In this document: one piece after another, positions 41,244-49,417 of the stretch | Position numbering within the stretch: the stretch's first letter is position 1 | How the letters are laid out: the number at the start of each line of letters is the position of its first letter | NCBI GenBank assembly: GCA_910585015.1 | Contig: CAJUCT010000001.1 | Span: 170,325-234,324, forward strand | Source: an uncultured Acetatifactor sp. | GTDB lineage: Bacteria; Bacillota; Clostridia; Lachnospirales; Lachnospiraceae | Direction: 5' to 3' | DNA: 64,000 bases | The notes under the pieces: generated by a model | What the model was told of the DNA's origin: nothing | The model's database searches: none | The model's input: the letters and a program-made list of their open reading frames with translations, nothing else | Position numbers and translations under genes: made by a program

Positions 41244-41522
41244 TCATCTTAACACAATCCCAAGTACCAACGCAAGCTCAATAAAGAAAATTGCGGGCAT
41301 ACCCCACACGAAGTACCAGTGTCTGGTCTTGTGGCGGAATAACTGCATCCCGACGATGGAGCCCAGGCTGCCGCCCAGAAGGGCGATCAGAAAGAGAGTG
41401 GCCTCGGGGATACGCCACTGATGCCGGATGGCTTTTCTCTTGTCCATTCCCATACTGGCCAGCCCTGCCGCATTGATGCAGACCAGATATCCTATTACAA
41501 AATATATCATACTAATACCCAT
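41244..41522 (-). CDS. DUF1294 membrane protein
   Basis: A 92-residue protein with the DUF1294 pattern: N-terminal helix MIYFVIGYLVCINAAGLASM, GMDKRKAIRHQWRIPEATL, LIALLGGSLGSIVGMQLFRH and KTRHWYFVWGMPAIFFIEL. The ATG at 41522 follows AGAAAG closely; ATG at 41510 is an alternative. It is 29 bases upstream of the DUF5721 gene and probably cotranscribed. Function unknown. Confidence 0.8.
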   Translation of the reverse strand: MGISMIYFVIGYLVCINAAGLASMGMDKRKAIRHQWRIPEATLFLIALLGGSLGSIVGMQLFRHKTRHWYFVWGMPAIFFIELALVLGIVLR

Positions 41523-41627
41523 ATCTTTCTACTTAGAGTTGTGCATGTTCCCAAAGTTCACCCCTATAGCAGGAGAAGCGGAGCGCAGGAAATACTGTGT
41601 CATGTTATATATTGGAATATATAGAAA

Positions 41628-41663
41628 GAGGAGCCTTAGAAGCGCTGCGGCTTCCGGCTCCTC
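41628..41663 (-). terminator. Terminator of argG
   Basis: On the minus strand GAGGAGCC (41663-41656) pairs with GGCTCCTC (41635-41628), followed by a short CTTTCTATAT stretch. Confidence 0.65.
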
Positions 41664-41682
41664 CTGTCAGCGTGGTAAGTGT

Positions 41683-42900
41683 TTACTGCTTGTCTGCTTC
41701 CTGCATCTTCATGGCGCGGACTTTCAGGGAGAGGCCAAACAGATTGATGAAGCCTTCCGCGTCGTGGTGGTCGTACAGGTCGCCGGTGGTAAAGGAGGCG
41801 ATGCTCTCATTGTACAGGGAGTAGGGAGAGGTGGTTCCGGCTTTGATGATATTGCCCTTGTACAACTGGAATTTCACTTCGCCGGTCACGTACTCCTGGG
41901 TTTTTTCGATGAAAGCCTGCTCTGCCTCCCGCAGAGGAGTGAACCACTTGCCTTCGTATACCAGACTGGCAAAACGGCTGCCCATCTCCTTTTTCATGGC
42001 ATAGGTGTCCCGGTCCAGAATCAGTTCTTCCAGCTGCTGGTGTGCCTCCATCAGGATGGTGCCGCCGGGGGTCTCGTATACGCCGCGGGACTTCATGCCC
42101 ACCACTCGGTTCTCCACAATATCAATGATGCCGATGCCGTGCCTGCCGCCCAATTCGTTCAGCTTGCGGATAATGTCGGAGACTTTCATCTTCTCGCCGT
42201 TTACGGAAGTGGGTACACCCTTTTCAAATGTAAGAGTCACATACTCGCCCTGGTCGGGAGCCTTCTGGGGAGTAGTGCCCAGCACCAGCAGATGCTCATA
42301 GTTGGGCTCGTTGGCGGGGTCCTCCAGTTCCAGGCCCTCATGACTGATGTGCCAGAGGTTGCGGTCACGGCTGTAGGAGGAGTCCGCAGAGAAAGGCAGG
42401 TTGATGCCATGGGCTTTGCAGTACTCGATCTCGGATTCGCGGGAATCCATGTTCCACTTATCATTTCTCCATGCGGCGATGATCTTGATGTCCGGAGCCA
42501 GAGCCTTGATGCCCAGTTCAAAACGGATTTGGTCGTTGCCCTTGCCGGTGGCTCCGTGGCAGATGGCCACAGCGCCCTCCTTGCGGGCGATCTCCACCAG
42601 CTTTTTGGCGATCAGGGGTCTTGCCATGGAGGTACCCAGCAGATATTTATTCTCGTAGACGGCGCCTGCCTGTACGCAGGGGGTGACATAATCGTCACAG
42701 AACTCATCGATCACGTCCAGAATGTACAGCTTCTCCGCGCCGCAGAACTTGGCCCTCTCCTCCAAGCCGTCCAGTTCCTCAGCCTGTCCGCAGTCGATAC
42801 ATACACAGATTACCTCGTAATCATAATTCTCCTTCAGCCAGGGGATGATGGCGGTGGTATCCAGGCCGCCGGAATACGCTAAAACAACTTTCTCTTTCAT
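41683..42900 (-). CDS. argG: Argininosuccinate synthase
   Basis: A 405-residue enzyme that joins citrulline and aspartate with ATP. The ATP P-loop is VVLAYSGGLDTTAIIPWL (residues 4-21); other motifs are CHGATGKGNDQIRFELG, AAWRNDKW and GIGIIDIVENRVVGMKSRGVYE. The start at 42900 follows GGAAAGGAGA. The gene is transcribed away from argCJBD. Its upstream region has a good promoter and candidate ArgR boxes. argF and argH are not in this window. Confidence 0.97.
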   Translation of the reverse strand: MKEKVVLAYSGGLDTTAIIPWLKENYDYEVICVCIDCGQAEELDGLEERAKFCGAEKLYILDVIDEFCDDYVTPCVQAGAVYENKYLLGTSMARPLIAKKLVEIARKEGAVAICHGATGKGNDQIRFELGIKALAPDIKIIAAWRNDKWNMDSRESEIEYCKAHGINLPFSADSSYSRDRNLWHISHEGLELEDPANEPNYEHLLVLGTTPQKAPDQGEYVTLTFEKGVPTSVNGEKMKVSDIIRKLNELGGRHGIGIIDIVENRVVGMKSRGVYETPGGTILMEAHQQLEELILDRDTYAMKKEMGSRFASLVYEGKWFTPLREAEQAFIEKTQEYVTGEVKFQLYKGNIIKAGTTSPYSLYNESIASFTTGDLYDHHDAEGFINLFGLSLKVRAMKMQEADKQ

Positions 42901-42977
42901 ATTTTCTCCTTTCCTGTTTAGGGGGCGTTTTGCCGCTTTCATTATTTATAGAATGCATGTTTATGTACGCTAGGGAT

Positions 42978-43006
42978 ACTATATACTATTTCGGGAGGGA
43001 TTGCAA
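42978..43006 (-). promoter_or_regulatory. argG promoter
   Basis: On the minus strand TTGCAA (43006-43001), a 17-base spacer, and TATAGT (42983-42978), about 80 bases before the start codon. Confidence 0.6.
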
Positions 43007-43025
43007 GACCTAAAATTGCATAAAA

Positions 43026-43103
43026 TGAAAAATATTTCTGCATATAATGTGTAGAATATGCATTACTACATAGCAAATATGCATAAAGTAGAATAAATAT
43101 TCA
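43026..43103. promoter_or_regulatory. Candidate ArgR operators
   Basis: GAATAAATATTCA (43091-43103) is a near-perfect palindromic ARG box, and TGAAAAATATTTC (43026-43038) and GAATATGCATT (43053-43063) are weaker ones. They lie upstream of argG and just before the tandem repeat, so they may control both directions. Binding is inferred from consensus only. Confidence 0.55.
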
Positions 43104-43157
43104 AAAATGTGCTTGACGTTATGCAGTTTCTGTGTAATGATAAGAAAAAGATTGGTA

Positions 43158-43234
43158 GGGGCTGCGCAGGGGTTACGCAGGGGTTACGCGGGGGCTACGC
43201 AGGGGCTACGCAGGGGCTACGCGGGGGCTACGCC
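43158..43234 (+). repeat. Seven 11-bp tandem repeats
   Basis: Units of GGGG(C/T)T(A/G)CGC(A/G/C), for example GGGGCTACGCA, repeat seven times without gap (77 bases). The 11-base period is not a multiple of three, so it does not look like protein coding, although open frames run through it. A possible TTGACG (43113-43118) lies upstream. Confidence 0.93.
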
Positions 43235-43466
43235 CCGGGAGGGGACAGGGTGGCTCCCAGGGCGGGCGGTTCCTTCGGCGGATTTTTCTAAGGAAGCAGA
43301 TGGGGCGCAGGCAGCTGCCGGGTCGGCATCAACGTACATCCATGTACGATGATGCCTAAAATGGCCATCCGTGGCCATTTTCCCCTGGGTTATCGCCTGC
43401 TTCCTAAGAAAAATCACGTCTCAGTCTCAGCCCGCCTGGGAAGCCACCCTGTCCCCTCCCGGGGCT
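43232..43466. repeat. Giant nested palindrome of about 235 bases
   Basis: Outer arms of about 36 bases (43232-43267 and 43429-43466, both with CCCGGGAGGGGACAGGGTGG in one orientation), inner arms GATTTTTCTAAGGAAGCAG (43281-43299) with its near-complement at 43395-43413, and two central hairpins: GGCATCA/TGATGCC with GTACAT/ATGTAC (43325-43357), and AAAATGGCCA/TGGCCATTTT (43358-43381). The fold is a long stem with a branched end. It could be a structured RNA, a MITE or a cruciform. The sequence from there to argC (43467-43843) shows no gene; it has a run of eight G near 43501. Confidence 0.85.
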
Positions 43467-43843
43467 TACACTAAAGCGGGGGGCTGGCCTTGGTTTTGCA
43501 GGGGGGGGAATTGTTTTCTGCACTATATTTTATGATTTTGATATTGGCTCTGGGGCATATATAAAAAATGGTTCTCTGTGCTCTGTTGGGCCGTAATATT
43601 CATTTCAGGTTGGCTGCTTTTAGGGAGTGCGGAGCATATGTGAAATTGTATCGCATGGTGCCCCGGTTATCACATAAAGGGATCGGGCGAGATATTTTTT
43701 GGTATATGTACCGGTCAGGAAAACAGTTGTTTTTTCGCAGGAAATAGAGTATGATTGCAGAAGGGATAAACAGTGGTAAGAATTAGGAAGTAGTGGAATA
43801 TAAAATTTGGTGGCCCGATCAGGCGGGCGGATAGGAGCAGGAT

Positions 43844-44902
43844 ATGATAAAAGCAGGAATTATAGGGGCGACCGGGTACGCGGGCGGGGAGTTGGTGCGT
43901 ATTCTGATGGGGCATAAGGATGTGGAGATCAAGTGGTATGGTTCCCGGAGTTACATAGATCAGAAATATTATCAGGTTTATCAGAACATGTTCCGGATCG
44001 TGGAGGATGTGTGTAGGGATGACAATCTGGAACAGCTGGCGGAACAGGTGGATGTGATTTTTACGGCCACGCCCCAGGGGTTCTTGGCGGGGCTTCTGAC
44101 AGAGGAAATATTGCGGAAGGTGAAGATCGTGGATCTGTCCGCGGACTATCGGATCAAGGATGTGGCTGTATATGAAAAGTGGTATAAGATAGAGCATAAG
44201 TCCCCCCAGTTTATCCAGGAGGCTGTGTATGGTCTGTGCGAAATCAACAGGGACAGGATAAGCGGGAATACCAGGCTGGTTGCCAATCCTGGCTGTTATA
44301 CCACCTGTTCCATTCTGACGGCATATCCTCTTGTGAAGGAAGGGCTGATCGATGTGGACACTTTGATTGTGGATGCCAAGTCCGGCACTTCCGGGGCGGG
44401 GCGGGGAGCCAAGGTGCCAAATCTTTACTGTGAAGTGAATGAGAATATCAAGGCTTACGGTGTGGCAGGCCACAGGCATACCCCGGAGATCGAGGAGCAG
44501 CTGGGCTATGCGGCGGGGCGGCAGCTGGTGATCAATTTTACCCCTCATCTAGTGCCCATGAACCGGGGGATTCTGGTGACGGAGTACGCGAATTTAAGGC
44601 CCGGGGCGGATGGAAAGCTGCCTGCCTATGAGGAGGTCAGGGCCATATATGACAAGTACTATGGGGAAGAAAAATTCGTCCGTGTGCTGGATAAGGGAGT
44701 CTGCCCCGAAACCAAGTGGGTGGAGGGCAGCAACTATGTGGATGTGAATTTTGTCATAGATGAGCGCACAGGCCGGATCATTATGATGGGAGCGCTGGAC
44801 AATCTGGTTAAGGGCGCGGCGGGACAGGCGGTGCAGAATATGAATCTGCTCTTTGGCCTGCCTGAGAGCGAGGGGCTGGAATTAGTGCCCTGTTTCCCCT
44901 AA
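43844..44902 (+). CDS. argC: N-acetyl-gamma-glutamyl-phosphate reductase
   Basis: A 352-residue NADPH-dependent reductase of arginine synthesis. The Rossmann motif is GIIGATGYAGGELVRIL (residues 4-20); the catalytic Cys151 is in VANPGCYTTC; other motifs are DLSADYRI, SGTSGAGRGAKV and FTPHLVPMNRGI. TAGGAGCAGG precedes the ATG. It is the first arg gene on the plus strand, followed by three non-arg genes before argJ. Confidence 0.97.
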   Translation: MIKAGIIGATGYAGGELVRILMGHKDVEIKWYGSRSYIDQKYYQVYQNMFRIVEDVCRDDNLEQLAEQVDVIFTATPQGFLAGLLTEEILRKVKIVDLSADYRIKDVAVYEKWYKIEHKSPQFIQEAVYGLCEINRDRISGNTRLVANPGCYTTCSILTAYPLVKEGLIDVDTLIVDAKSGTSGAGRGAKVPNLYCEVNENIKAYGVAGHRHTPEIEEQLGYAAGRQLVINFTPHLVPMNRGILVTEYANLRPGADGKLPAYEEVRAIYDKYYGEEKFVRVLDKGVCPETKWVEGSNYVDVNFVIDERTGRIIMMGALDNLVKGAAGQAVQNMNLLFGLPESEGLELVPCFP

Positions 44903-44926
44903 GGGACTCGCTGTTTGGAGTGGCTC

Positions 44927-45226
44927 ATGGATTCAGTTTTGAGTGATAATTGGTTTGCGATGACGCTTGTGCAGCAGATGATAAATATCGGAAATGAAGT
45001 CAAGCGGGCAGTCAGATTTGATGCCAATATGGGTAAGAAGACAATGTTTTTGGACAGGGCAATCTGGTATACGGAACTCACTATGAAGGATCCAAAAAAT
45101 CAGAGGGTATTGCCGGAACTGAGTATCAGCAAAATGGTTCTGGAGGATTACAGGGGAGAACATGTTCTCGACTGCACTAAGGAACAAATAAATAACTATT
45201 ATGGCGCATACACAAATTTGTTATAG
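44927..45226 (+). CDS. Unknown small helical protein
   Basis: A 99-residue protein (MDSVLSDNWFAMTLVQQMIN, VKRAVRFDANMGKKTMFLDR, LDCTKEQINNYYGAYTNLL) with GGAG six bases before the ATG. It looks helical and has no membrane segment. It lies 24 bases after argC, and may be cotranscribed. Family not recognised. Confidence 0.6.
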   Translation: MDSVLSDNWFAMTLVQQMINIGNEVKRAVRFDANMGKKTMFLDRAIWYTELTMKDPKNQRVLPELSISKMVLEDYRGEHVLDCTKEQINNYYGAYTNLL

Positions 45227-45310
45227 AGCTAATAATATGTGGAATCCATATTAAGGAAAGATATCTGGCAAATCAGATCAGCCCATGAGGGTGGGGGAAG
45301 GAAAAGAGAA

Positions 45311-45775
45311 ATGCAGGAGAAAAAATATACCATACGGGCAATGACCACAGAAGATTACCCGGGGCTGTATGCCCTGTGGATGACCATAAAGGGTTTCGGC
45401 ATCCGCAGTCTGGATGACTCTCAGGAGGGCGTGGAGCGTTTTTTAAAGAGGAATCCGAACAGCAGCGTGGTAGCCGTGGCTTTTGACGGCGCCATTGTGG
45501 GCGGCATCCTCTGCGGGCATGACGGCAGGAGGGGGTGCCTGTATCATGTATGTGTGCGGGAGGACTACCGGCGGCTGGGCATCGGCAAGGCTATGGTGGT
45601 GCATTGCATGAACGCCCTGAAAGCAGAAGGCATCAACAAAGTGAGTCTGATTGCGTTTACCCGCAATGATGTGGGCAATGCTTTCTGGAACACCATAGGC
45701 TGGACCAGAAGGCTGGACCTGAACTATTATGACTTTACGTTGAACGAGGCCAATATCACGGCGTTTAACCAGTAA
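45311..45775 (+). CDS. GNAT family acetyltransferase
   Basis: A 154-residue GCN5-like acetyltransferase. Motif A, which binds acetyl-CoA, is VCVREDYRRLGIGKAMVVHCM; the preceding strand is AIVGGILCGHDGRRGCLYHV. The C-terminus has AFTRNDVGNAFWNTIGWTRR. Start 45311 follows GGAAGGAAAAGAG. In an arginine locus a role as N-acetylglutamate synthase is possible, but ArgJ already supplies this and the sequence does not show the substrate. Confidence 0.85.
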   Translation: MQEKKYTIRAMTTEDYPGLYALWMTIKGFGIRSLDDSQEGVERFLKRNPNSSVVAVAFDGAIVGGILCGHDGRRGCLYHVCVREDYRRLGIGKAMVVHCMNALKAEGINKVSLIAFTRNDVGNAFWNTIGWTRRLDLNYYDFTLNEANITAFNQ

Positions 45776-45843
45776 GGAGAAATCAGGTTGGAAGATGCGC
45801 GTTTAAACATGTATTGACGCAATATCACAGAGAAGAGGTAGGC

Positions 45844-46635
45844 ATGAAAATCTTTGAGAACTCAGTCTCGGAAGGACAATTCATTTTAAAGGATATTACT
45901 TATAATGTTACACAAACTTCTTTAGCTGCTAATTATCAGGATATGGAACTTGTCCTGTTTCCGGAGGTGGCGGCAAAGGCAGAAAATAACCGTGTGGAAT
46001 ATAGCATGAGTTATGTCCGGTTATATCATAACAACGGCTTTAATACACATACTTCTTGCTTCGATGGATTGAAGGGTAAGAAATTCATATGGTCAAATGA
46101 ATACAACGCAGAAAATGAAGAGGCAGGAACGCTTTACGTGCAGGAACACGAAGCTGTGAGGAAGGGAACCATTGAAATATTGAATGTAGAAAGCGGACAG
46201 CTGACTATCAAATGGGACGGTAAAGCCGACGTGGGATGGAGCAGAAAATACGGAAGCAATGTTCCATTTAACACAATTTTTACAGTCAAAATTCCCGATG
46301 CTGTGAGTTATTGTTTGGATGCGTTTAAATCTCCTAAAATGAAAATAGATGAAGAAACGGTTCTTGAAATAGTGAATCTGGAGGAGTTTAATCAAGAAGT
46401 AAGGAGAGTGTCTGAAACAAGGATTTGGGATAGCTTTAACACTACTTTAAGATTCAAGTTAATATGTGCAAATGCGGAATATCCGGGGGAGGTGCTGTTC
46501 ACAAACGGAAAGAATAATTTTCAACTTACAATGGATAAGGATTGTCCCAGAAGAATACAGTTTATAGGTGTGGATTACAACTTAAGGATGAAATATGAGA
46601 TGTTTAGATTTGAAGTTGCCGGCTCGGCTACCTAA
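45844..46635 (+). CDS. Unknown accessory protein in arg locus
   Basis: A 263-residue protein (MKIFENSVSEGQFILKDITY, VEYSMSYVRLYHNNGFNT, GWSRKYGSNVPFNTIFTVKI, FICANAEYPGEVLF). It appears beta-rich with no signal or membrane segment. The gene has a lower GC content than argC or argJ and is followed by palindromes, suggesting later insertion. I do not recognise the family. Confidence 0.6.
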   Translation: MKIFENSVSEGQFILKDITYNVTQTSLAANYQDMELVLFPEVAAKAENNRVEYSMSYVRLYHNNGFNTHTSCFDGLKGKKFIWSNEYNAENEEAGTLYVQEHEAVRKGTIEILNVESGQLTIKWDGKADVGWSRKYGSNVPFNTIFTVKIPDAVSYCLDAFKSPKMKIDEETVLEIVNLEEFNQEVRRVSETRIWDSFNTTLRFKLICANAEYPGEVLFTNGKNNFQLTMDKDCPRRIQFIGVDYNLRMKYEMFRFEVAGSAT

Positions 46636-46825
46636 CACGGGCGCAGCCCGCGTTATGCAGGGACAAGGTAAGTATGAATATATGCTCAGTATACAGAGAC
46701 AAATATCACAGTATTTATACTGCCTAACAGTTAAAATTTCCGAGTAACCTGACTACATAACACCAGCCATATGCGTTTAACCAATGTAGTACGGCAAATT
46801 CTGGCGTTATGTAGTATAACCAAGT
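46625..46825 (+). repeat. Palindromes downstream of the accessory gene
   Basis: AACACGGGC/GCCCGCGTT (46634-46655) begins at the stop codon of the accessory gene. ACTACATAACACCAG (about 46752-46766) matches CTGGCGTTATGTAGT (about 46803-46817). Between them GCGTTTAACCA (46771-46781) repeats the end of the GNAT gene (45764-45774). This fits a segment inserted between the GNAT gene and argJ. Confidence 0.5.
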
Positions 46826-46851
46826 GACAACATAGAAAAAGGAGAACAAAC

Positions 46852-48075
46852 ATGAGACAGATCGAGGGCGGCGTGACTGCGGCAAAAGGCTTTGAGGCCG
46901 CAGGCGCGGAGGCGGCGGTGAAATATCAAAACAGAAAGGATATGGCGCTGATCTACAGCGCCTCCCCCTGCCGGGTGGCAGGCACTTTTACCAGCAATGT
47001 GGTAAAGGCGGCGCCGGTTTTATGGGACCAGAAAGTGGTGGCTCAGTCCCCCTTTGCCCAGGCCGTGGTGGTGAACTCCGGCATTGCCAACGCCTGTACG
47101 GGCCAGGCAGGCATGGACTGCTGCAGGGCGGAGGCGGAGCATACGGGCAGACTTCTGGGCATTCCGGCGGAGGCGGTGCTGGTGGCCTCCACCGGCGTCA
47201 TCGGCATGGCCATGCCGGTGGATCGGCTCCGCGCGGGAATCGACAAGCTGGCGGCGGCCAAGGAACGCAGCCGGGAGGCAGGGCTGGCGGCGGCACAGGC
47301 CATTATGACCACCGACACCGTCTCCAAGGAGATTGCGGTGGAAGTGCAGATCGGCGGGCAGACCGTGACCATTGGCGGTATGTGCAAGGGATCCGGCATG
47401 ATCCACCCTAACATGTGTACCATGCTGGCGTTTTTGACCACGGACGTATGCATCTCCAAGGAAATGCTGCAGCGGGCGGTCAGCGCAGCGGTGGTGGACT
47501 CTTTCAATATGATCTCGGTGGACGGCGACACCTCCACCAACGACACCCTGCTGGTGCTGGCCAACGGCCAGGCGGGCAACATAGAGATCAGCGGCGAGGG
47601 GGCGGACTATGACGTTTTCTGTCAGGCGCTGGACTTTATCACTGTTTATCTGGCCCGGAAAATGGCCGGGGACGGGGAGGGAGCGACCTGTCTGTTCGAG
47701 GCAAAAGTTGTCGGCGCGGACACGAAAGAACACGCCCGGACACTGGCTAAATCCGTGATCTGTTCCTCTCTGAGCAAGGCGGCGATCTACGGCCACGACT
47801 GCAATTTCGGACGTTTTCTGTGCGCTCTGGGCTACAGCGGCGCCAGCTTTGACCCGGACAAGGTGGATCTGTGGTTCCAGAGCCAGGAGGGCAAAGCAGT
47901 GGTATACAGCCAGGGCAATCCCGTCTCCTACAGCGAGGAGGAGGCCACCAGGATTCTATCGGCTCCCGAGGTCACGGTGGTGGCGGATATGCATATGGGA
48001 GATGCCGAAGCCACGGCCTGGGGCTGCGATTTGAGCTATGACTATGTGAAGATCAACGCGGATTACCGTTCATAG
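46852..48075 (+). CDS. argJ: Bifunctional ornithine acetyltransferase ArgJ
   Basis: A 407-residue self-cleaving enzyme that transfers acetyl from N-acetylornithine to glutamate. Motifs are SNVVKAAPVLWD, VVVNSGIANACTG, ASTGVIG and KGSGMIHPNMCTMLAFLTTD. Thr190 is the expected nucleophile exposed by cleavage; the preceding residue is Cys189 where many family members have Ala. C-terminal GHDCNFGRFLCALGYSG is present. AAAAAGGAG precedes the start. Being bifunctional or monofunctional cannot be decided from sequence. Confidence 0.95.
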   Translation: MRQIEGGVTAAKGFEAAGAEAAVKYQNRKDMALIYSASPCRVAGTFTSNVVKAAPVLWDQKVVAQSPFAQAVVVNSGIANACTGQAGMDCCRAEAEHTGRLLGIPAEAVLVASTGVIGMAMPVDRLRAGIDKLAAAKERSREAGLAAAQAIMTTDTVSKEIAVEVQIGGQTVTIGGMCKGSGMIHPNMCTMLAFLTTDVCISKEMLQRAVSAAVVDSFNMISVDGDTSTNDTLLVLANGQAGNIEISGEGADYDVFCQALDFITVYLARKMAGDGEGATCLFEAKVVGADTKEHARTLAKSVICSSLSKAAIYGHDCNFGRFLCALGYSGASFDPDKVDLWFQSQEGKAVVYSQGNPVSYSEEEATRILSAPEVTVVADMHMGDAEATAWGCDLSYDYVKINADYRS

Positions 48076-48105
48076 GACTATAGGTTTCGCAGCTGTATTG
48101 CCACA

Positions 48106-48128
48106 TTGCAATTCCCAGAACGGGAATT
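48106..48128 (+). other. Hairpin between argJ and fprA
   Basis: CAATTCCC pairs with GGGAATTG around a five-base loop. No T-run follows. Confidence 0.5.
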
Positions 48129-48221
48129 GAGGCAAAAATGGCGGACGTAAAAGGAAAAGAGCATGTCAGGAATGAAAAATGGATTGATGTTGAATAATAT
48201 CCAGGAAACAGGAGGATACAT

Positions 48222-49406
48222 ATGAGCCAAGTAAATATATCGGATGCCGTGCGTTATATCGGCTGTGACGATCATGAAATCGATTTGTTTGAGAGCCAGT
48301 ATCAGGTGCCCAATGGGGTATCCTACAATTCTTATCTGATGGTGGACGAAAAGATTGCCATCATGGACACTGTGGATGCCAGGGCCACAACGGAATGGCT
48401 TGCCAATCTGGAACGGGAGATGGAACTTGTGTCCCGGCAGAGAGGACGGGAGTGCCCGCCGGATTATCTGGTGGTTTCCCACTTAGAGCCGGACCATGCC
48501 GCCAATATCCAGAAGATTTGTGAGAAATACCCAAAGCTCAAGGTGGTGAGCAACGCCAAAACCTTCGCTATGCTGCCCCAGTTTTTCACCATGGATTTCA
48601 GCGGCAGGAAGGTGGAGGTCAAGGAGGGGGACAGCCTTTCTCTGGGCAGCCATACCCTGCATTTTTACATGGCTCCCATGGTGCATTGGCCGGAGGTCAT
48701 GGTGACTTATGAGAGCACAGAGAAGATATTGTTCTCCGCGGACGGCTTCGGCAAGTTCGGCGCGCTGGACACCCAGGAGGACTGGGACCATGAGGCCCGG
48801 CGCTACTATATAAACATTGTGGGCAAATACGGCGCGCCGGTGCAGGCTCTGCTGAAGAAAGCGTCCGGGCTGGACATCCAAATCATCTGTCCTCTGCACG
48901 GCCCGGTGCTGAAGGAAAATCTGGCCCATTATCTGGAAAAATATGAACTGTGGTCAAGCTACCGCCCGGAGAATGAGGGGGTCACCATCGCCTATGCCTC
49001 CATCCATGGCAACACGGCGGCAGCTGCCAAAGAGTTGGCAGCGCTGCTGGAAGAAAAAGGACAGAAGGTATCCCTGCATGATCTGGCCAGAGACGATATG
49101 GCGAAGGCCGTTGAGGACGCCTTCCGCTATGACAGGCTGGTGCTGGCGGCGGCCACCTACGACGGCGGGCTGTTCCCCTGCATGGAGGATTTTCTCTATC
49201 ACCTGAAGCTGAAAAACTATCAGAAGAGAACCGTGGGAATCCTGGAAAACGGCTCCTGGGCGCCTATGGCCGGGAAGTTGATGAAGGAATATGTGGAAGG
49301 TTTCAAGGACTGTGTGCTGGCGGAGCCCACTGTAACCGTCAAGTCCACCCTGAATGCCGCCGGCCGGGATCAGCTTTGCCAGCTGGCCCAGGCACTGGCA
49401 AAGTAA
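48222..49406 (+). CDS. FprA-family diiron flavoprotein
   Basis: A 394-residue A-type flavoprotein. The N-terminal metallo-beta-lactamase domain carries the diiron motif SHLEPDHAANI (HxExDH) with further ligands near MVHWPEVMV and CPLHGPVL; the C-terminal half is a flavodoxin domain (VTIAYASIHGNTAAAAKELA). These enzymes reduce oxygen to water or nitric oxide to nitrous oxide in anaerobes, using rubredoxin or another donor. AGGAGGATACAT precedes the ATG. No rubredoxin gene is adjacent. Confidence 0.92.
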   Translation: MSQVNISDAVRYIGCDDHEIDLFESQYQVPNGVSYNSYLMVDEKIAIMDTVDARATTEWLANLEREMELVSRQRGRECPPDYLVVSHLEPDHAANIQKICEKYPKLKVVSNAKTFAMLPQFFTMDFSGRKVEVKEGDSLSLGSHTLHFYMAPMVHWPEVMVTYESTEKILFSADGFGKFGALDTQEDWDHEARRYYINIVGKYGAPVQALLKKASGLDIQIICPLHGPVLKENLAHYLEKYELWSSYRPENEGVTIAYASIHGNTAAAAKELAALLEEKGQKVSLHDLARDDMAKAVEDAFRYDRLVLAAATYDGGLFPCMEDFLYHLKLKNYQKRTVGILENGSWAPMAGKLMKEYVEGFKDCVLAEPTVTVKSTLNAAGRDQLCQLAQALAK

Positions 49407-49417
49407 GGAGGGTTCAG

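Noticed and set aside
43107..43352. 81-residue ORF through the 11-bp repeats and the palindrome
   Set aside because: The repeat period is not a multiple of three, no ribosome binding site is present, and the sequence is explained by the tandem array and the inverted repeat.
45239..45310. Earlier start for the GNAT protein
   Set aside because: It would add 24 residues without similarity to the fold, and the ATG at 45311 has a better ribosome binding site.
46633..46820. Integron attC sites
   Set aside because: The palindromes begin on a stop codon and contain TAAC/GTTA, but the R and L boxes do not fit attC consensus and no integrase is near.
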